Below are positions 24,320 to 34,642 of a stretch of 64,000 bases of DNA, in pieces (the first letter of the stretch is position 1; each line of letters begins with the position of its first letter). The notes under the pieces are model-generated. The model saw only the letters and a list, made by a program, of their open reading frames with translations, had not been told where the DNA came from and searched no databases. The DNA comes from Symbiodinium natans (Eukaryota > Sar > Dinophyceae > Suessiales > Symbiodiniaceae), in assembly GCA_905221605.1 (NCBI GenBank), contig CAJNDS010002404.1, forward strand, positions 188,001 to 252,000. Reading direction: 5' to 3'. The position numbers and the translations under genes were made by a program.

Positions 24320-25100
24320 GAAAGGGGGTAATAACCTTCCGATGAAAGGGGCCGAACATGCAAATTAACCAATTTTTACCGTGCATCTAGCTGACGCCTG
24401 AAGTCTGCTTCCGCCGAGAATCGCGCTCTCGTTTATTTTTCTCGCAGACCAACAGTGTGGGGCCAACGAGGCCAGAGTCCAGACAGTGTTGCTCCGGGGG
24501 GAGGTTGCAGTTCGAGAGCCTAAGTTTCATCGGCTTGGGGCTGACAGGGAAAATGCTGCTGGGCTCGGGATCTTACATTGCTGACATCTGCTTTGTTCAG
24601 GGTAAGGAGGGTATGATATATTCAAGGAGATGGACCAAGCCATCGTTTGGAGCCTGGAGCCGCGTAGTCTCTGGATTTTTTGTTTTGCCACTCCATAGAG
24701 TACAGATAACTGCCAGTAGACGGCGTCAAAGTATAGGGAGCCGAAGCCCCCGACTGCTGCGGCCCCTGTGTTGGTATGGTTGTTCGCCTTTGATGAGAGA
24801 CAAAATTTGATCGTCACCGAGCCCGGCCACTGGGCGAGGAAGGGGGAGGAGATCTGTTAAGGAGGGGTCCGTGAGGTGGGTCATCCAACATGCTGCCCAC
24901 TGTCTGGGGCTGTAATCGTCATCGTCTTCGTTCAGGCCCAGGAGAGTGTTCATGCCATCCACAAACTGATACGTTTGCGAACAGGAGAGGTCAACTATCT
25001 CCTTTCATAAAGAGTGCGGTCAAGCTGTAGCAATTCGCACTTTCGGGCTGTCGTCTGGACCTGCTCCGACGACCAATATCGGCGGGCCTCGTTGCATAAT
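24320..25100. other. No supported gene
   Basis: The minus strand may carry decayed downstream sequence of the retroelement-like ORF at 25,100-26,894, but no frame is convincing. A plus-strand frame at 24,457-24,660 is short and isolated. Confidence 0.35.
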
Positions 25101-26894
25101 GGGCAGGCTTGCGCCTAGGATCTGTCCACACTGTATGCCTGCTGTGGTGGAGGGGCACATAAAAGTTTTAACCGGGAGCTTGCGTTTTTGGGTAAAGCCA
25201 GGAGAGGTATTGTGGGGAGAGGTTGTAAATTCGGGCACATGTGCAGGCCAAGCAAATCTGTACCTGCTGTACAACTAAGGGTTTTTGCTTGCCGCCTTCC
25301 TTGCCAGAGTATTGGTTGTTCTTTGCCTGGAGGGGGTGCGGGTGCGGTTTTTGGAGCCCTGGCAGCTGCCTTGGGACTGCCGGTTGCTGGGCCAACCTTT
25401 CCCTTGGCCCCAATTGCCCTGTTGTTTGCATCTGGAGCCTCCGGATTTTTTCGCCAATCTGTTCTGGAGTTCCTTCCAGGAGCCTTTGCCGGAGGATTTC
25501 CCTTTAGGGGTTCGGGTGCGGTCTTTGAAGTCCCCGGACCCCGGAGCCTTTGCTCCACATCAGGCTGCTAGCTTTGCCGGAGGGTCTGGCCTTGGAACCC
25601 TTGCTTTTGGAGAATTAACCCCGAAATGCTGAAAAGCTTGCTGAGTAGTTGAAAGGAGGAAAGGAGCCTGCCTGCACCTTGAAAGGGGAGCGTCGGGTGG
25701 CTCTCCAGAAGCGTAGCTAGATCTCTACCAATCTTCATGGGGAAAATTGGGTAGGGGAAGCTATTGTGGTGAAACGCCACGTTCGAAACATCAACGGCCT
25801 TGTCATAGGATGATCTCGATGTGGTCGTCTTGTCAATGACTGCCCTGCGTAGGGCCAATATCAGCATCATTGCCTGCTGCATTCGTTTCCAACGATCCAA
25901 AATGGAGTCGTAATGCTTTTCAAACAGCAGAAGGAGGCAACATTACCGCCGAGGATATCTTGCGGATAGAACATAGGCCGCCTGCGCCAGCAGTGGCTGC
26001 TCGCTTGCTTGCTTCGAAGCACAAATGTGGAGAGTCTGTCGCCAAACTTGCAGGTCCGATTCTTTTTGCAGTTCGCCCAGAGTATCCAGCGCAGTCGGGT
26101 GTCGCTCTGGTCGGGCACCTTCCAATACTTCTTTGAGTTCCGCATGTTCAGGAATGTCTGAGCCTTCTGCTGTTCTGGAACTCAACGCGTGCAGTGGAGG
26201 GGCTGGAGCTCACGAGGTGGTTGTGGAGGGCAGAGATATCATCATATTCCAGACCAGCGCTGGAAGCAAAATGCCAGATCGCGTTGTCAAGCGCCCTCTT
26301 GCTTGTGAAGGGCGGTAACTCATGCAGGAGCACCGTCTTGTTCGCCCTGGACCTTTCCAAGCTCTGAATCTGCGGGCGATCCGCTCATTCGTCGTGGGTC
26401 GTTTCGGCGAGGGCACGTCCATAGAAAATATTGCACTGCTCAAAAAGCTTTGACATATTTGGCAGAACGCTAACAGAATGATACTTCATCATAGCTTCGT
26501 TCATGCGAGGGTCCAGCCACTCTATGGAGGGTGTCGTCGTAGTAGTTGCCTCGAAGGCACGCTTGCGGCTCTGCGCCGGTTCCTCCGTAAAGCAGCCCGC
26601 TTTCGGGTCAAACAGGTTGGAGCGCACGTATATGGCCAAAAAGTCTTCCCTGGCTCGCTCATTCAATCTCAGCGAGTCACGGAGCTCTGGAGACATCTCA
26701 TCCCAGCTCAAATCGAGCTCGTTCAGTTTAAGCTTGAAAATAGTCAGTTCTTCACCATCAATCTTTTCTTTCCACTTCAAAAACTCCTGACCGGCGTCTA
26801 ATTGTGGCTCGTCTTTGACCAATAGCTCCGCTGAGGGAGCTTCCGCGCTGGGGACCTGTTCTTTGACCGCCATGGCTTGCGACATAGCTGACAT
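25100..26894 (-). pseudogene. Frame-broken retroelement-like ORF of a dinoflagellate repeat family
   Basis: The intact 5' part (26,894-26,385) encodes 169 residues beginning MSAMSQAMAVKEQ. Lower-coordinate pieces continue in shifted frames: KTVLLHELPPFTSKRALDNA near 26,330 (RNA-recognition-like), YWKVPDQSDTRLRW near 26,120, VWRQTLHI, QPLLAQAAYVLSARYPRR near 25,950, FPYPIFPMKIGRDLATLLES near 25,730 and LPFQGAGRL. They end in a Lys/Gln/Gly-rich stretch and scattered Cys/His as in a zinc knuckle (about 25,250). I know this order from a family repeated many times in Symbiodinium genomes, probably a gag/ORF1-like retroelement protein. At least three frame shifts mark it as decayed. It is the only strong minus-strand coding trace here. 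Confidence 0.6.
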
Positions 26895-26996
26895 AGCTCA
26901 AAAGAAAGGAGACATTCGTAGTGAAAGATAATCAAGACATCAATGCAAAGAGGAATTGCGCTAATTATTAGGGAACTAAAGTCTAGAAGACGTGCA

Positions 26997-27083
26997 GAGG
27001 AGGAGGAGGAGGAGGAGGAGGAGGAGGAGGAGGAGGAGGAGGAGGAGGAGGAGGAGGAGGAGGAGGAGGAGGAGGCGGAGGCG
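26997..27083. repeat. GGA/GAG trinucleotide microsatellite
   Basis: About 25 uninterrupted GAG units, followed by degenerate GGC/GCA triplets to about 27,150. Poly-Leu or poly-Glu frames through it are artefacts. Confidence 0.95.
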
Positions 27084-27159
27084 TTGGAACTGGAGTAGGA
27101 GTAGGACTGGGAGAAGCAGCAGCGGCGGCAGCGGCAGCAGCAGCGTTAGCGGCAGATGA

Positions 27160-28125
27160 TTCATTGATATCCTTTTATGTGGCTAGCTTTGTAGCCGGGC
27201 TCAGCAGCTGTGCAAGTTCCTGTCCCTGCCCTACACCTTCGGTGCAATGGTGATGCGCATTTTCTGTGTGACTGGGCCTGTAACTGCCATAAATCCCCCG
27301 ATCATAAAAAGTCATGTCTGGAGTTTAGAACATTATGATTCTGCAGATCCCGAAAGACAATTGATCGTCCAAATTGGGTCGAAAAGCAAATAGAATAATG
27401 TGTACATTCTTTTAAGGTTCGAAATCTTTCGTTGCAAAAACCACCCTGCTTTATGAAGTAGTCTTGCAGTCCTCTGGCCGAACAAGCCCTGTTTGAATCT
27501 CGGGGGGCTCATCAGGAGCTCGGAGTAGGCCCCCCAAACATTGAGACTTCCCAAAACCTTAAATGCCTACGCCGCGAATCCTATCCCGACATATCCCGAC
27601 CGTCAGTGGCCCTAAACCTAAGTTGCCTTGAATTTTCAGAGGAGCGACATTAAACCCTAAACCTGAAACCATTAACCCAGGATGCCCTAAACCACGAGCT
27701 TCCCTCAGCCTTAAACGAGCGGCTGTGAATCGAGGCTGGCAGGGACCCCTTGTTGAGGGTATTCCTTCTGGACCGGCCCAAATTCCCTAAGTCATTATCC
27801 AAAGCGCTGCACATTCTGTTTTTTGTTGCGCATCCTCTTGTTGAACATTATGGGCTTCTCTAAGGGTAGCTTAATCAAAGAGCCCTAATCTTCCGGAAGC
27901 GCCTCACTTTGAGCAGCGATTCCACGTATCTCGATGCCTTAAGCCTGGATCAAGGCATGCTCGCATCCGACCAAGTTGGGCAGAAGATTCCAGTCAGGGT
28001 GTCGCGTTTAGGGGTCGTAGAGGTTTGTTTCAGGCTTACGGGTTTGTTAGGGCTTATGGAGCCTAAAATTGCCTGTTGCTTCGTGCTCTGGGTCCCTGAT
28101 TTTGGAAGTTCCCCGAAAAGAAGAC
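27160..28125. other. No supported gene
   Basis: Scattered partial CCCTAAA-type words are visible (about 27,650-27,700). A plus-strand frame at 27,909-28,150 is open but featureless. Confidence 0.4.
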
Positions 28126-28182
28126 TAAACCCTAAATCCCTAAAACCCTAAACCCTAAACCCTAAACCCTTAACCCTAAAGC
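28126..28182. repeat. Interstitial telomere-like array (CCCTAAA)
   Basis: About seven CCCTAAA units with small errors. It is the first clear telomere-type array in the window; a 23-bp duplication (ccccaagcagcaaggtctag) lies 250 bp downstream. Confidence 0.9.
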
Positions 28183-28579
28183 CCACAACCCCTTCGCAGA
28201 TTGCGACGGCCCCGAAGCGTGCGCCTCGAAGTTCATGCAGCTCCGCAGCAATCGCACGCATCGGACGCAATCCGCGGGTTTCCTCCCAGATGTCAGGAGG
28301 CTTTAGGGGTTGGCAAAGAGTGGTGTTGCAACTGCAAGCTGTTGGAGCCTGTTCAGTCCTACAACGCAATCCCATTCCGTGTTGAAACCCAAATTCATTG
28401 GAAAGACCCCAAGCAGCAAGGTCTAGAAAGACCCCAAGCAGCAAGGTCTAAGGTCTGAGGGAAGGGGATGAACTAGTAGAAGCCGCGCAGGTGGGTCAAG
28501 CTCGTGTCGGGACCAGACGATCAGTAAGGCGAGCCAAGAAGGCAGAAGGTACCCACGGCAGATCGGGGTGCCCTTCTTA

Positions 28580-28990
28580 CAAACCTTGCGAGGGGGATGA
28601 TGGGAGTTGCTCTCGAAACGACTGCGGTACCTTTTGCGCTTGGCTTTAGCTTGGGAAACTTTTCCATTTTGCGCCCGACTTGTCTAGTAGTCTAGTAACT
28701 AGTAATAACTAGTACATTCCCTCCTTCTGCGGTGGTTCCCGGAAGAAGGCTTGAAGTTCAATGAAATCCGACGCCACCAAACCATGAGCCATAAACACTT
28801 ACTAGAAGCCGCTTGCCTGATAATCGAACGAATTGCAAGCCCTGACCCTGTAGCCAAGTCAAAGTGTGCGACTCTAGGCACCGACGGCCCCTGTGTGAAC
28901 ACGTGCCCTTGGGACAGGCATTGCCAAGGGGATGATGGGAGTTGCTCTCGAAACGATTGCGGTGACTATTGTGCCTGGCTGTAGCTTGGG
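28580..28990 (+). CDS. Repeated Cys-rich module exons
   Basis: Two near-identical coding blocks about 340 bp apart read CEGDDGSCSRNDCGTFCAWL (about 28,584) and CQGDDGSCSRNDCGDYCAWL (about 28,922); each is followed by a stop that would fall in an intron. The second is preceded by KCATLGTDGPCVNTCPWDRH. Flanking non-coding DNA is also duplicated (ttttccattttgc, cgaagttccatgaaat), so a whole exon-intron unit was duplicated in tandem. Dense cysteines suggest a secreted disulfide-rich domain; no signal peptide exon was found. Confidence 0.55.
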
Positions 28991-29129
28991 AAGCTTTTCC
29001 ATTTTGCACCGACTTGTCCAGCACATCCCTCCTTTTGCAGTTGCTTTTCGGAAGAAAGCTCGAAGTTCCATGAAATCCCGAAACGTTCGGGCCCGAAACC
29101 TTGATTCTTAAACGCTTGATCGAAGCCAC

Positions 29130-29546
29130 TTGCCTTGCAACCGAACTGCAAACCCTAACTCTGAGCTACATAAGTGTGCGACCCAAGGCACCGACGACCC
29201 CTGTCCGAGCAACAGCTACAACAACAATTACAACAACAACAACAATAACAATAACAACAATAACAACAATAACAACAACTACAACAACAACGTCAACAAC
29301 AACTACAACAACAACTACAACAACAACTACAACAACAACTACAACAACAACTACAACAACAACCACGGTGGCGGCGGCGGCAACCATGGCGGCGGCGGCA
29401 ACCATGGCGGCGGCAACCACGGCGGCGGGTGCTACCACGACGAAGTCATCAGCTACAGCGGCTGCCATTGCCGCTACAAGCATGGGAGCGACAAGCACTG
29501 CTACAAATTCCACTGTGGCCACCACTGCTCCGATTTCGGCTGCTGA
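29130..29546 (+). CDS. Cys-rich protein tail with NNY and GGGNH repeats
   Basis: The frame carries a third copy of the module start, KCATQGTDDPCPSNS (about 29,173). It then runs through roughly 45 residues of Asn/Tyr repeat (NNNYNNN), Gly-rich GGGGNHGGG blocks, and a Cys/His tail (CYHDEVISYSGCHCRYKHG, CHHCS-type endings) before a stop at 29,544-29,546. Of the three frames over this AAC-rich tract only this one begins and ends with Cys-rich sequence matching the upstream modules, so I prefer it to the Thr-rich frame. Likely the last exon of the gene starting before 28,580. Possible extracellular matrix or metal-binding role is inference. Confidence 0.55.
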   Translation: MPCNRTANPNSELHKCATQGTDDPCPSNSYNNNYNNNNNNNNNNNNNNNNYNNNVNNNYNNNYNNNYNNNYNNNYNNNHGGGGGNHGGGGNHGGGNHGGGCYHDEVISYSGCHCRYKHGSDKHCYKFHCGHHCSDFGC

Positions 29547-29565
29547 GAGGAACCGGCAGAATTAA

Positions 29566-30919
29566 TGAATCCCCTCCTTTCGTAGGGGACATGCACGTCT
29601 CTGATCGACCGCCAGCAAGAGCGGCAATGCAAGCCCCCCCTTGAAAGGAAATCGTCCCAACACATTCATGTATGCCCAATAAATCCTTTTTACAAGGCCT
29701 AGCTCATCAGGGTTGTGATTGATATGCTAGGGTCTATGAGTCAGGGTATTTGGCGGTTTTTGAGGTCTAAGGTTCTTTTTTCTTAGGGGCTTGCGTGCCG
29801 CTTGCTACACGTCCCTCAGCTTACAAACGCCCGGGGGGGTGTTTCAGAAAGGCGGGCGATGGTCCAGAGACGTGTCGTGCTTTGCAATCATCTCCAGGAT
29901 GTGCTGCTTCGCCAGAGGTGTGGTAACCTTATTTTCATCTTTGCTTTTGTTTGAAGCCCTACAAACCTAAACTCGATCTTCCTTGGAGAGGCTCTCGCTT
30001 CAAAATCCTGACCGCCCCAGGGACCAAAACTGGATCCCCAAGTACAGTAACCGGGACGTTCTGGGTTGCTTTACAGCTCTTTGTGCACGATGTTCTTTGT
30101 AACGAGGTAGGGTGCTCCCTGACAGCATGGTTTCCAGTCTTCTGGAAAAAACCTCTTGGAGCTGGACTCAGGGACCAATAATTTGGTTGAGAAAGCCCCT
30201 CTAAGGAACTGCTTCCTAAGAGTGACAGCGGGGGATTGATACGATAGCGATTGATACGATAGCAATGAGCAGGAATCTGGCAGGGCAAGTTCACAGTAAG
30301 CGGAAGATTAATGCGCATGAGCCCTACAGATAAGGGCTCAAAAGCTTAGGGTTTAGGTCGTTCGACGAGAAAGAACAGCACGGCGCAATCCGATATGCTG
30401 TGGTGTGTATGCCCTGGTTGCTGGCTCGGTGTGCTGCAGATGTGGTGCAGTACACTGTAAAGTACTAGAGCATCTAGGCAGACATGATTCTTGGTGGGCG
30501 TCCTGCATACGCATCGCTGGTGCGTAGTTCAGCGCGGTAAGCATTGTTTCTGGGCTCTGCGGCATTCATATGCGGTGTTATGCCTTGTAGCTTCAACACG
30601 ACAGAAAATGGCCACTACACCTTGAAACGCGGGGATGGAACGGCTTTTTGTGGTCACTGTGGTGCTTGTTGCACATTTGCCCCGCATACTTCGGACTTGT
30701 GGCTCCAAGCTGTCCAACTTTAGGTAGGGAGCGGTGCACACCAAAGGCAGGCTGTGAGCATGAGGGACGTGACATCATGCAGCCGCACGATGCCGTGGGT
30801 GTTTTGTTTCGTGTTCGTGCTAGACGCGAATCTTGACACAGCAACAGGTGTTGCACTTCATGAGTTTGGCAGGCCAGGGTGCGCAGTTAGACAGAATGCG
30901 GAAAGAGAACAATCTTTAA
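29566..30919. other. No supported gene
   Basis: Apart from a small direct repeat (gattgatacgatagc, about 30,234-30,264), nothing recognisable. Short overlapping frames only. Confidence 0.4.
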
Positions 30920-31000
30920 CCATGGGGTATCAGAAGGACTTCCTGACCCTGCTGGTGAAATCGATCCACAAAGAGATCGAGGACATGATGCAGACTTGGC
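30920..31000 (+). CDS. Candidate exon upstream of the 31,232 gene
   Basis: From an ATG at 30,921 the frame reads MGYQKDFLTLLVKSIHKEIE then DMMQTWQ, an amphipathic helical peptide with strong coding character, up to a CAG near 31,000. It might be a first exon of the 31,232 gene or a separate gene. The acceptor was not identified. Confidence 0.4.
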
Positions 31001-31231
31001 AGAGGCCTGCCAAACATGTTGTTGTCGGCTTTTTCATCAGGTGGATGTGTGCTTACGGTGGCAGGTGCCACCTGGAAGCATTGCGGGTGAGGCCAGTTTT
31101 TGTTTGCTAAGGGTGTGCAGGAAAGCCTACAGAACGTAAGCGCGCACACACAACTCAAATGCACGTGCTTAATGTAAATCTTCCAGCATTTGCATTTCGT
31201 GTTGATAGGCTCAAGCTTTGCCGTAGCCGCC

Positions 31232-32620
31232 ATGGCGTCCCTTCCTAGGGACAGCCTGGCCGCCAGGATGCTGCAGCGCGGCACCTTACCGGCATGGGAA
31301 CTGCTGGGCAAAGCAGCTTGGCCGGATCATACACTCAGCTGTATGCAGCGTAGGTGCTTGCAGAGGTCTTTAGAGGCGAGGTCTGCTTTGGACGCGAGCC
31401 TGCTTCAGGTTGCGAAAGTGGCGCCATCTTTGTGGGGGTCGCCGTCCACAAGCTGTGTGCAAAACCCCACCACACCAAACAACAGGATGGTGCTCCCGCA
31501 CAGTGCCGCGACATGCTCGCCCAGCACGGATGTGTGCATGTCACACAACCGCAAGCCGAGGTCGGCACCAGAGCCCTCAACCATCCCAGATCGAACCAGC
31601 TTGAGTTCGAGCTCAGTCGCAGAGTTTAGCCAGAGACTGCGTGCAAGTCTCAGTGGCCTGAGTGCCGTATTCGCGCGCTCCCCGAGCAAGAGAAAGGTCG
31701 GAAAGCAGCGGCCCTCGCACATGCCAGTGTTGACTGCGCCCGCTGTACTTGCCGCTCCGTCTGCGGCACAAAAGGCTCTACCACCCACATCCCCACCGCC
31801 ACCTCATGACAAATCGCGCGTGTCCAAGAAGAAGGTGGTCAGCAAGGGCACGCCTGTGGCCAAGGCGCCTCCCATCAAGCCGCGCCGTCGGAAGGTGGGC
31901 AAACAACGTCCTTCATATTTGGCACCGGTGGGCGACATCATGAAGCTCCCGCGGCCATTTGGAACAGCAAGCCCAGGGCATTCTCCAGACATTGTGCCAA
32001 CGACGGCACAAGACCGTCCAAAAGTCCCGTCTCTGACATCGGAGACACAGAAGACACACAACAAACCAGACTCTGGTGTTCCTGCCAGGTCTGCCAGGCA
32101 AGGGCAAAGCACCAATGCCACCGCAAAAGACCAGGTGTGGGGAGACCTAGGAGACCAGCTGTCCCAGGAAGGGAGTCAGCAACAGGCGCCAGCAACACCT
32201 ATGCGGCCGACAGCTGCAGCAAAGAAGCCGCGTACGTCCTCCGAAAAGAGGAGGTCAGGTGCTCCAGCGGCAGACGTCTCTTCTGTAGGCACTTGTGCTG
32301 ACATTCCTCAGCCAAAGAGGGGCTTCAGCTCCATAGCTGCCAAGCATCAGCAACTGACAAGGCCCCGCCGTCCCATCACAAAGCGTGTCAAGCTAGAGCA
32401 GCCGAAGATTGCGGATGACAACTACGAGATATCAGACTTGGAGGAAGACGTGCACGGCAATCGGGTTGAGCCGGATCGCTCACAGAAGCGTGTGCCATCA
32501 TGGTGCGCGAATTATGTCCAGACTGCAGAGGCACAGGCTGAGGTCGACCCCGACAGCATTTTCGGTTCTCACATGCCGATTTGCGATCTCGACTCATGCC
32601 TGAACAGCAGACGTCACTGA
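31232..32620 (+). CDS. Basic, Pro/Ser/Ala-rich protein of unknown function
   Basis: An uninterrupted frame of 462 codons from the ATG at 31,232 (context GCCGCCATGG, close to a Kozak-like start). An in-frame extension upstream is possible but unneeded. The sequence is low complexity with two copies of RKVGKQRPS(H/Y) about 75 residues apart, Lys-rich patches (VSKKKVVSKG, KKPRTSSEKRRS) that could be nuclear localisation signals, and an acidic stretch near the C-terminus (YEISDLEEDVHGN). No enzyme motif is visible. Basic, disordered character suggests a nuclear or nucleic-acid-associated protein; that is inference. The long frame has shadows on the other strand, but their composition is less protein-like. 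Confidence 0.65.
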   Translation: MASLPRDSLAARMLQRGTLPAWELLGKAAWPDHTLSCMQRRCLQRSLEARSALDASLLQVAKVAPSLWGSPSTSCVQNPTTPNNRMVLPHSAATCSPSTDVCMSHNRKPRSAPEPSTIPDRTSLSSSSVAEFSQRLRASLSGLSAVFARSPSKRKVGKQRPSHMPVLTAPAVLAAPSAAQKALPPTSPPPPHDKSRVSKKKVVSKGTPVAKAPPIKPRRRKVGKQRPSYLAPVGDIMKLPRPFGTASPGHSPDIVPTTAQDRPKVPSLTSETQKTHNKPDSGVPARSARQGQSTNATAKDQVWGDLGDQLSQEGSQQQAPATPMRPTAAAKKPRTSSEKRRSGAPAADVSSVGTCADIPQPKRGFSSIAAKHQQLTRPRRPITKRVKLEQPKIADDNYEISDLEEDVHGNRVEPDRSQKRVPSWCANYVQTAEAQAEVDPDSIFGSHMPICDLDSCLNSRRH

Positions 32621-32762
32621 AGTTGAAACATGTTGACGCGTAATTTCTTAAGACTACGTGCGAGGAAGTGTTGTAGGACAGCTTTCTAGCGACCAAGTGC
32701 TAGTGAGTGCTAGTTATTGCTAGTTGCTACTGACTGCTAGTGGCGCTAGGGCTGATGGTAGT

Positions 32763-32939
32763 ATGCCTTCTCTGTTCAAGGAAGACATCTTCCCCGACAG
32801 CTTCTACAGAGGAGCCACTCCCATCAAGCGTCGGCGTGGTTCCTCCTGCAACTGGTACCGGGATGGGCTGAGCCAGCGGGAAATCAATGCCTACGCGCTT
32901 AAAATGGGCCAGAAGAGGCCGGGCTACTTGGAACCTTGA
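32763..32939 (+). CDS. Small basic ORF, 58 residues
   Basis: The ATG at 32,763 opens MPSLFKEDIFPDSFYRGATP, followed by IKRRRGSSCNWYRDG, SQREINAYALKMGQ and KRPGYLEP before TGA. Aromatic, charged and basic residues are mixed as in a real protein. It lies 140 bp after the previous stop and may be a separate short gene or the last exon of an unresolved one. Tandem GCTAGT-like words (32,697-32,745) precede it. Confidence 0.5.
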   Translation: MPSLFKEDIFPDSFYRGATPIKRRRGSSCNWYRDGLSQREINAYALKMGQKRPGYLEP

Positions 32940-33216
32940 ATATTACACTAATATTCCGCTCCTCCGCATCAGGCACCCCGGTTTCCCACCTTGCTTGCCA
33001 ACCAGCCCAGAGCTAACCGTAACAGGGGCTTGTTCCGGGATCCTGAACTGTTCTGAATCCTGAAATGATGTGCTTGTTTCTAGCTTTACCCTGAGATAAG
33101 GGTCGGTGGGTTGGGTGGGCGGGTGGGTGCAGATTCGCTTTCATCTTCCAATGATGTTGTGCTACGTCGTGAGTTATTTGTGGTGGCTGGTCTGGTGCAC
33201 AATCGGTGTCGGCAGG

Positions 33217-33300
33217 TCTTGGTCAACCGCGAAATCATCTTTCACCTCAACGAGCTCCAGGACAGCTCCAGTCCAAGAATCACGAAGCACAGAATGGTCG
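33217..33300 (+). CDS. Candidate exon VLVNREIIF
   Basis: After CGGCAG (acceptor-like) the frame reads VLVNREIIFHLNELQDSSS. A second island at 34,530 opens with the same VLVN (gtcttggtcaac), hinting at a duplicated exon or repeated domain. The word AGCGTCTACTTGCAG recurs three times between 33,325 and 33,745, so this region has been locally duplicated. Confidence 0.4.
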
Positions 33301-34255
33301 CAAGTTTTTTTGGTGCCTCGCTTAGCGTCTACTTGCAGAAGCCAGGTTTCATGTTAGTGTGCACGTTCTCGTATCGTGCACCATGAGCTGTTTGGCCCAG
33401 CGTCTACTTGCAGTTTACTGCTGTTTCCGGGGTCCCTTCAACAGAGGTTTCTATACGGTGTCTACATTGTGTATCTCTGGAACATCACAATTCTTGGGAG
33501 TCCATCTTTTCTTTGTCAAAACTGTTTCAAGTACCCACGGAATTCCACGGACCAGCCGCTTGAAAACGCAGCGTCTCCTTGGCATTCCTGACTTTGCTGA
33601 TAGCATAAACAGATGAAAAGCCGTGAGTGCCACATTTGCCATCACGGCTGCTGCAAATGCAGCTTTTACTTGGGGATTCCTATTCTTTGAAGCAGAATTC
33701 CGCGGTTGATGGAAACTTTTTGTGATGCAGTGCAGTGTCTACTTGGGGAGATGTTCTCACCGGGTGTGGTGAGATAAATCACAAGGAGCGACCGCTCAGG
33801 CAGTCTTCGTGGTTTGTGTTCGCTTAGGTTTTGAGAAATCGTTTTGCATAGTTGCGGCTCGAGACTAGTAGAGCTTGTGCCACATTGAGTTTTGGATTTG
33901 AGCTTCGGGCCTATGTAAACAGTCACGTGCAGGATATCGAAGGCTGAAATCCCTCTTCCGCCGGTGCTCGCGAAGGTGACAGCAGCCCCGGCAAAGCCCA
34001 GTAGCTCTGGGCGATGAGAAGTACGACATCTGTGACAGAGGGGATGGCAGAAGTTTCGGTAAGCATCTGTAAGTTGCACAGAGTTGTTCTCGTGGAGGGA
34101 TTCTTCTTCGATCCCCTCGTAGAAATTGTAGGCAGGAGGGCGCTTCTCAGTAGAGCAGCGCTCGCGTCGCTGGGCACACTGTTTCTTGGCAGAGCTGTGG
34201 ACCATCAGCAAATTCAGGCATGAGGTGGTGATTCATCGGCCTCAATCCTGTACAA

Positions 34256-34470
34256 GTGGGTCTTGCAGCATCTTTGCAGCTTGCAAATCAAGCCAGGCAA
34301 GGAACTGGCGGTGGTGCCTCGACCATTGTGACCCTTGTGGTTGCATTTGCAGCCTGTTTTTGCAGCATCACTGTCAGCTACAACGCATACGCAGATCGTA
34401 GCTCCAAGCTGCTGAAGAGTGCTGCAAATGTGCAGATTGCACTCATGGCTTTCTTGGTTCGTGTCGTACA
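34256..34470 (+). CDS. Candidate membrane-protein exon
   Basis: The frame reads GGGASTIVTLVVAFAACFCS then ITVSYNAYADRSSKLLKSAA and NVQIALMAFLVRV. One clear transmembrane helix, a polar loop and the start of a second hydrophobic stretch are seen. Family not recognised. Confidence 0.5.
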
Positions 34471-34529
34471 ATCACACATTGAGGGTGATGCATGTTAGGC
34501 GGCGAGTTCCTGCGCAACTCATATTTCGG

Positions 34530-34642
34530 TGGGTCTTGGTCAACGCCAAAAAAGCCATGGTGCGCTTGTCACGTGGCTCGCTAGTCCTCGAGGACCTGCT
34601 AACGGCCGAGAAGAGCAGGCCCTCGGCAGATCCATGGGGCTG
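34530..34642 (+). CDS. Candidate terminal exon VLVNAKKAM
   Basis: The frame reads VLVNAKKAMVRLSRGSLVLE then DLLTAEKSRPSADPWG and a TGA stop. The opening words match the 33,217 exon. It is probably the 3' end of the gene that includes the 34,256 membrane exon. Confidence 0.45.

Noticed and set aside
26976-27164. Poly-Leu minus ORF
   Set aside because: Product of the GAG microsatellite.
29101-29565. Thr-rich and Val-rich ORFs over the AAC tract
   Set aside because: Alternative frames of the same tract; only the Asn/Tyr frame joins Cys-rich modules matching the duplicated upstream exons.
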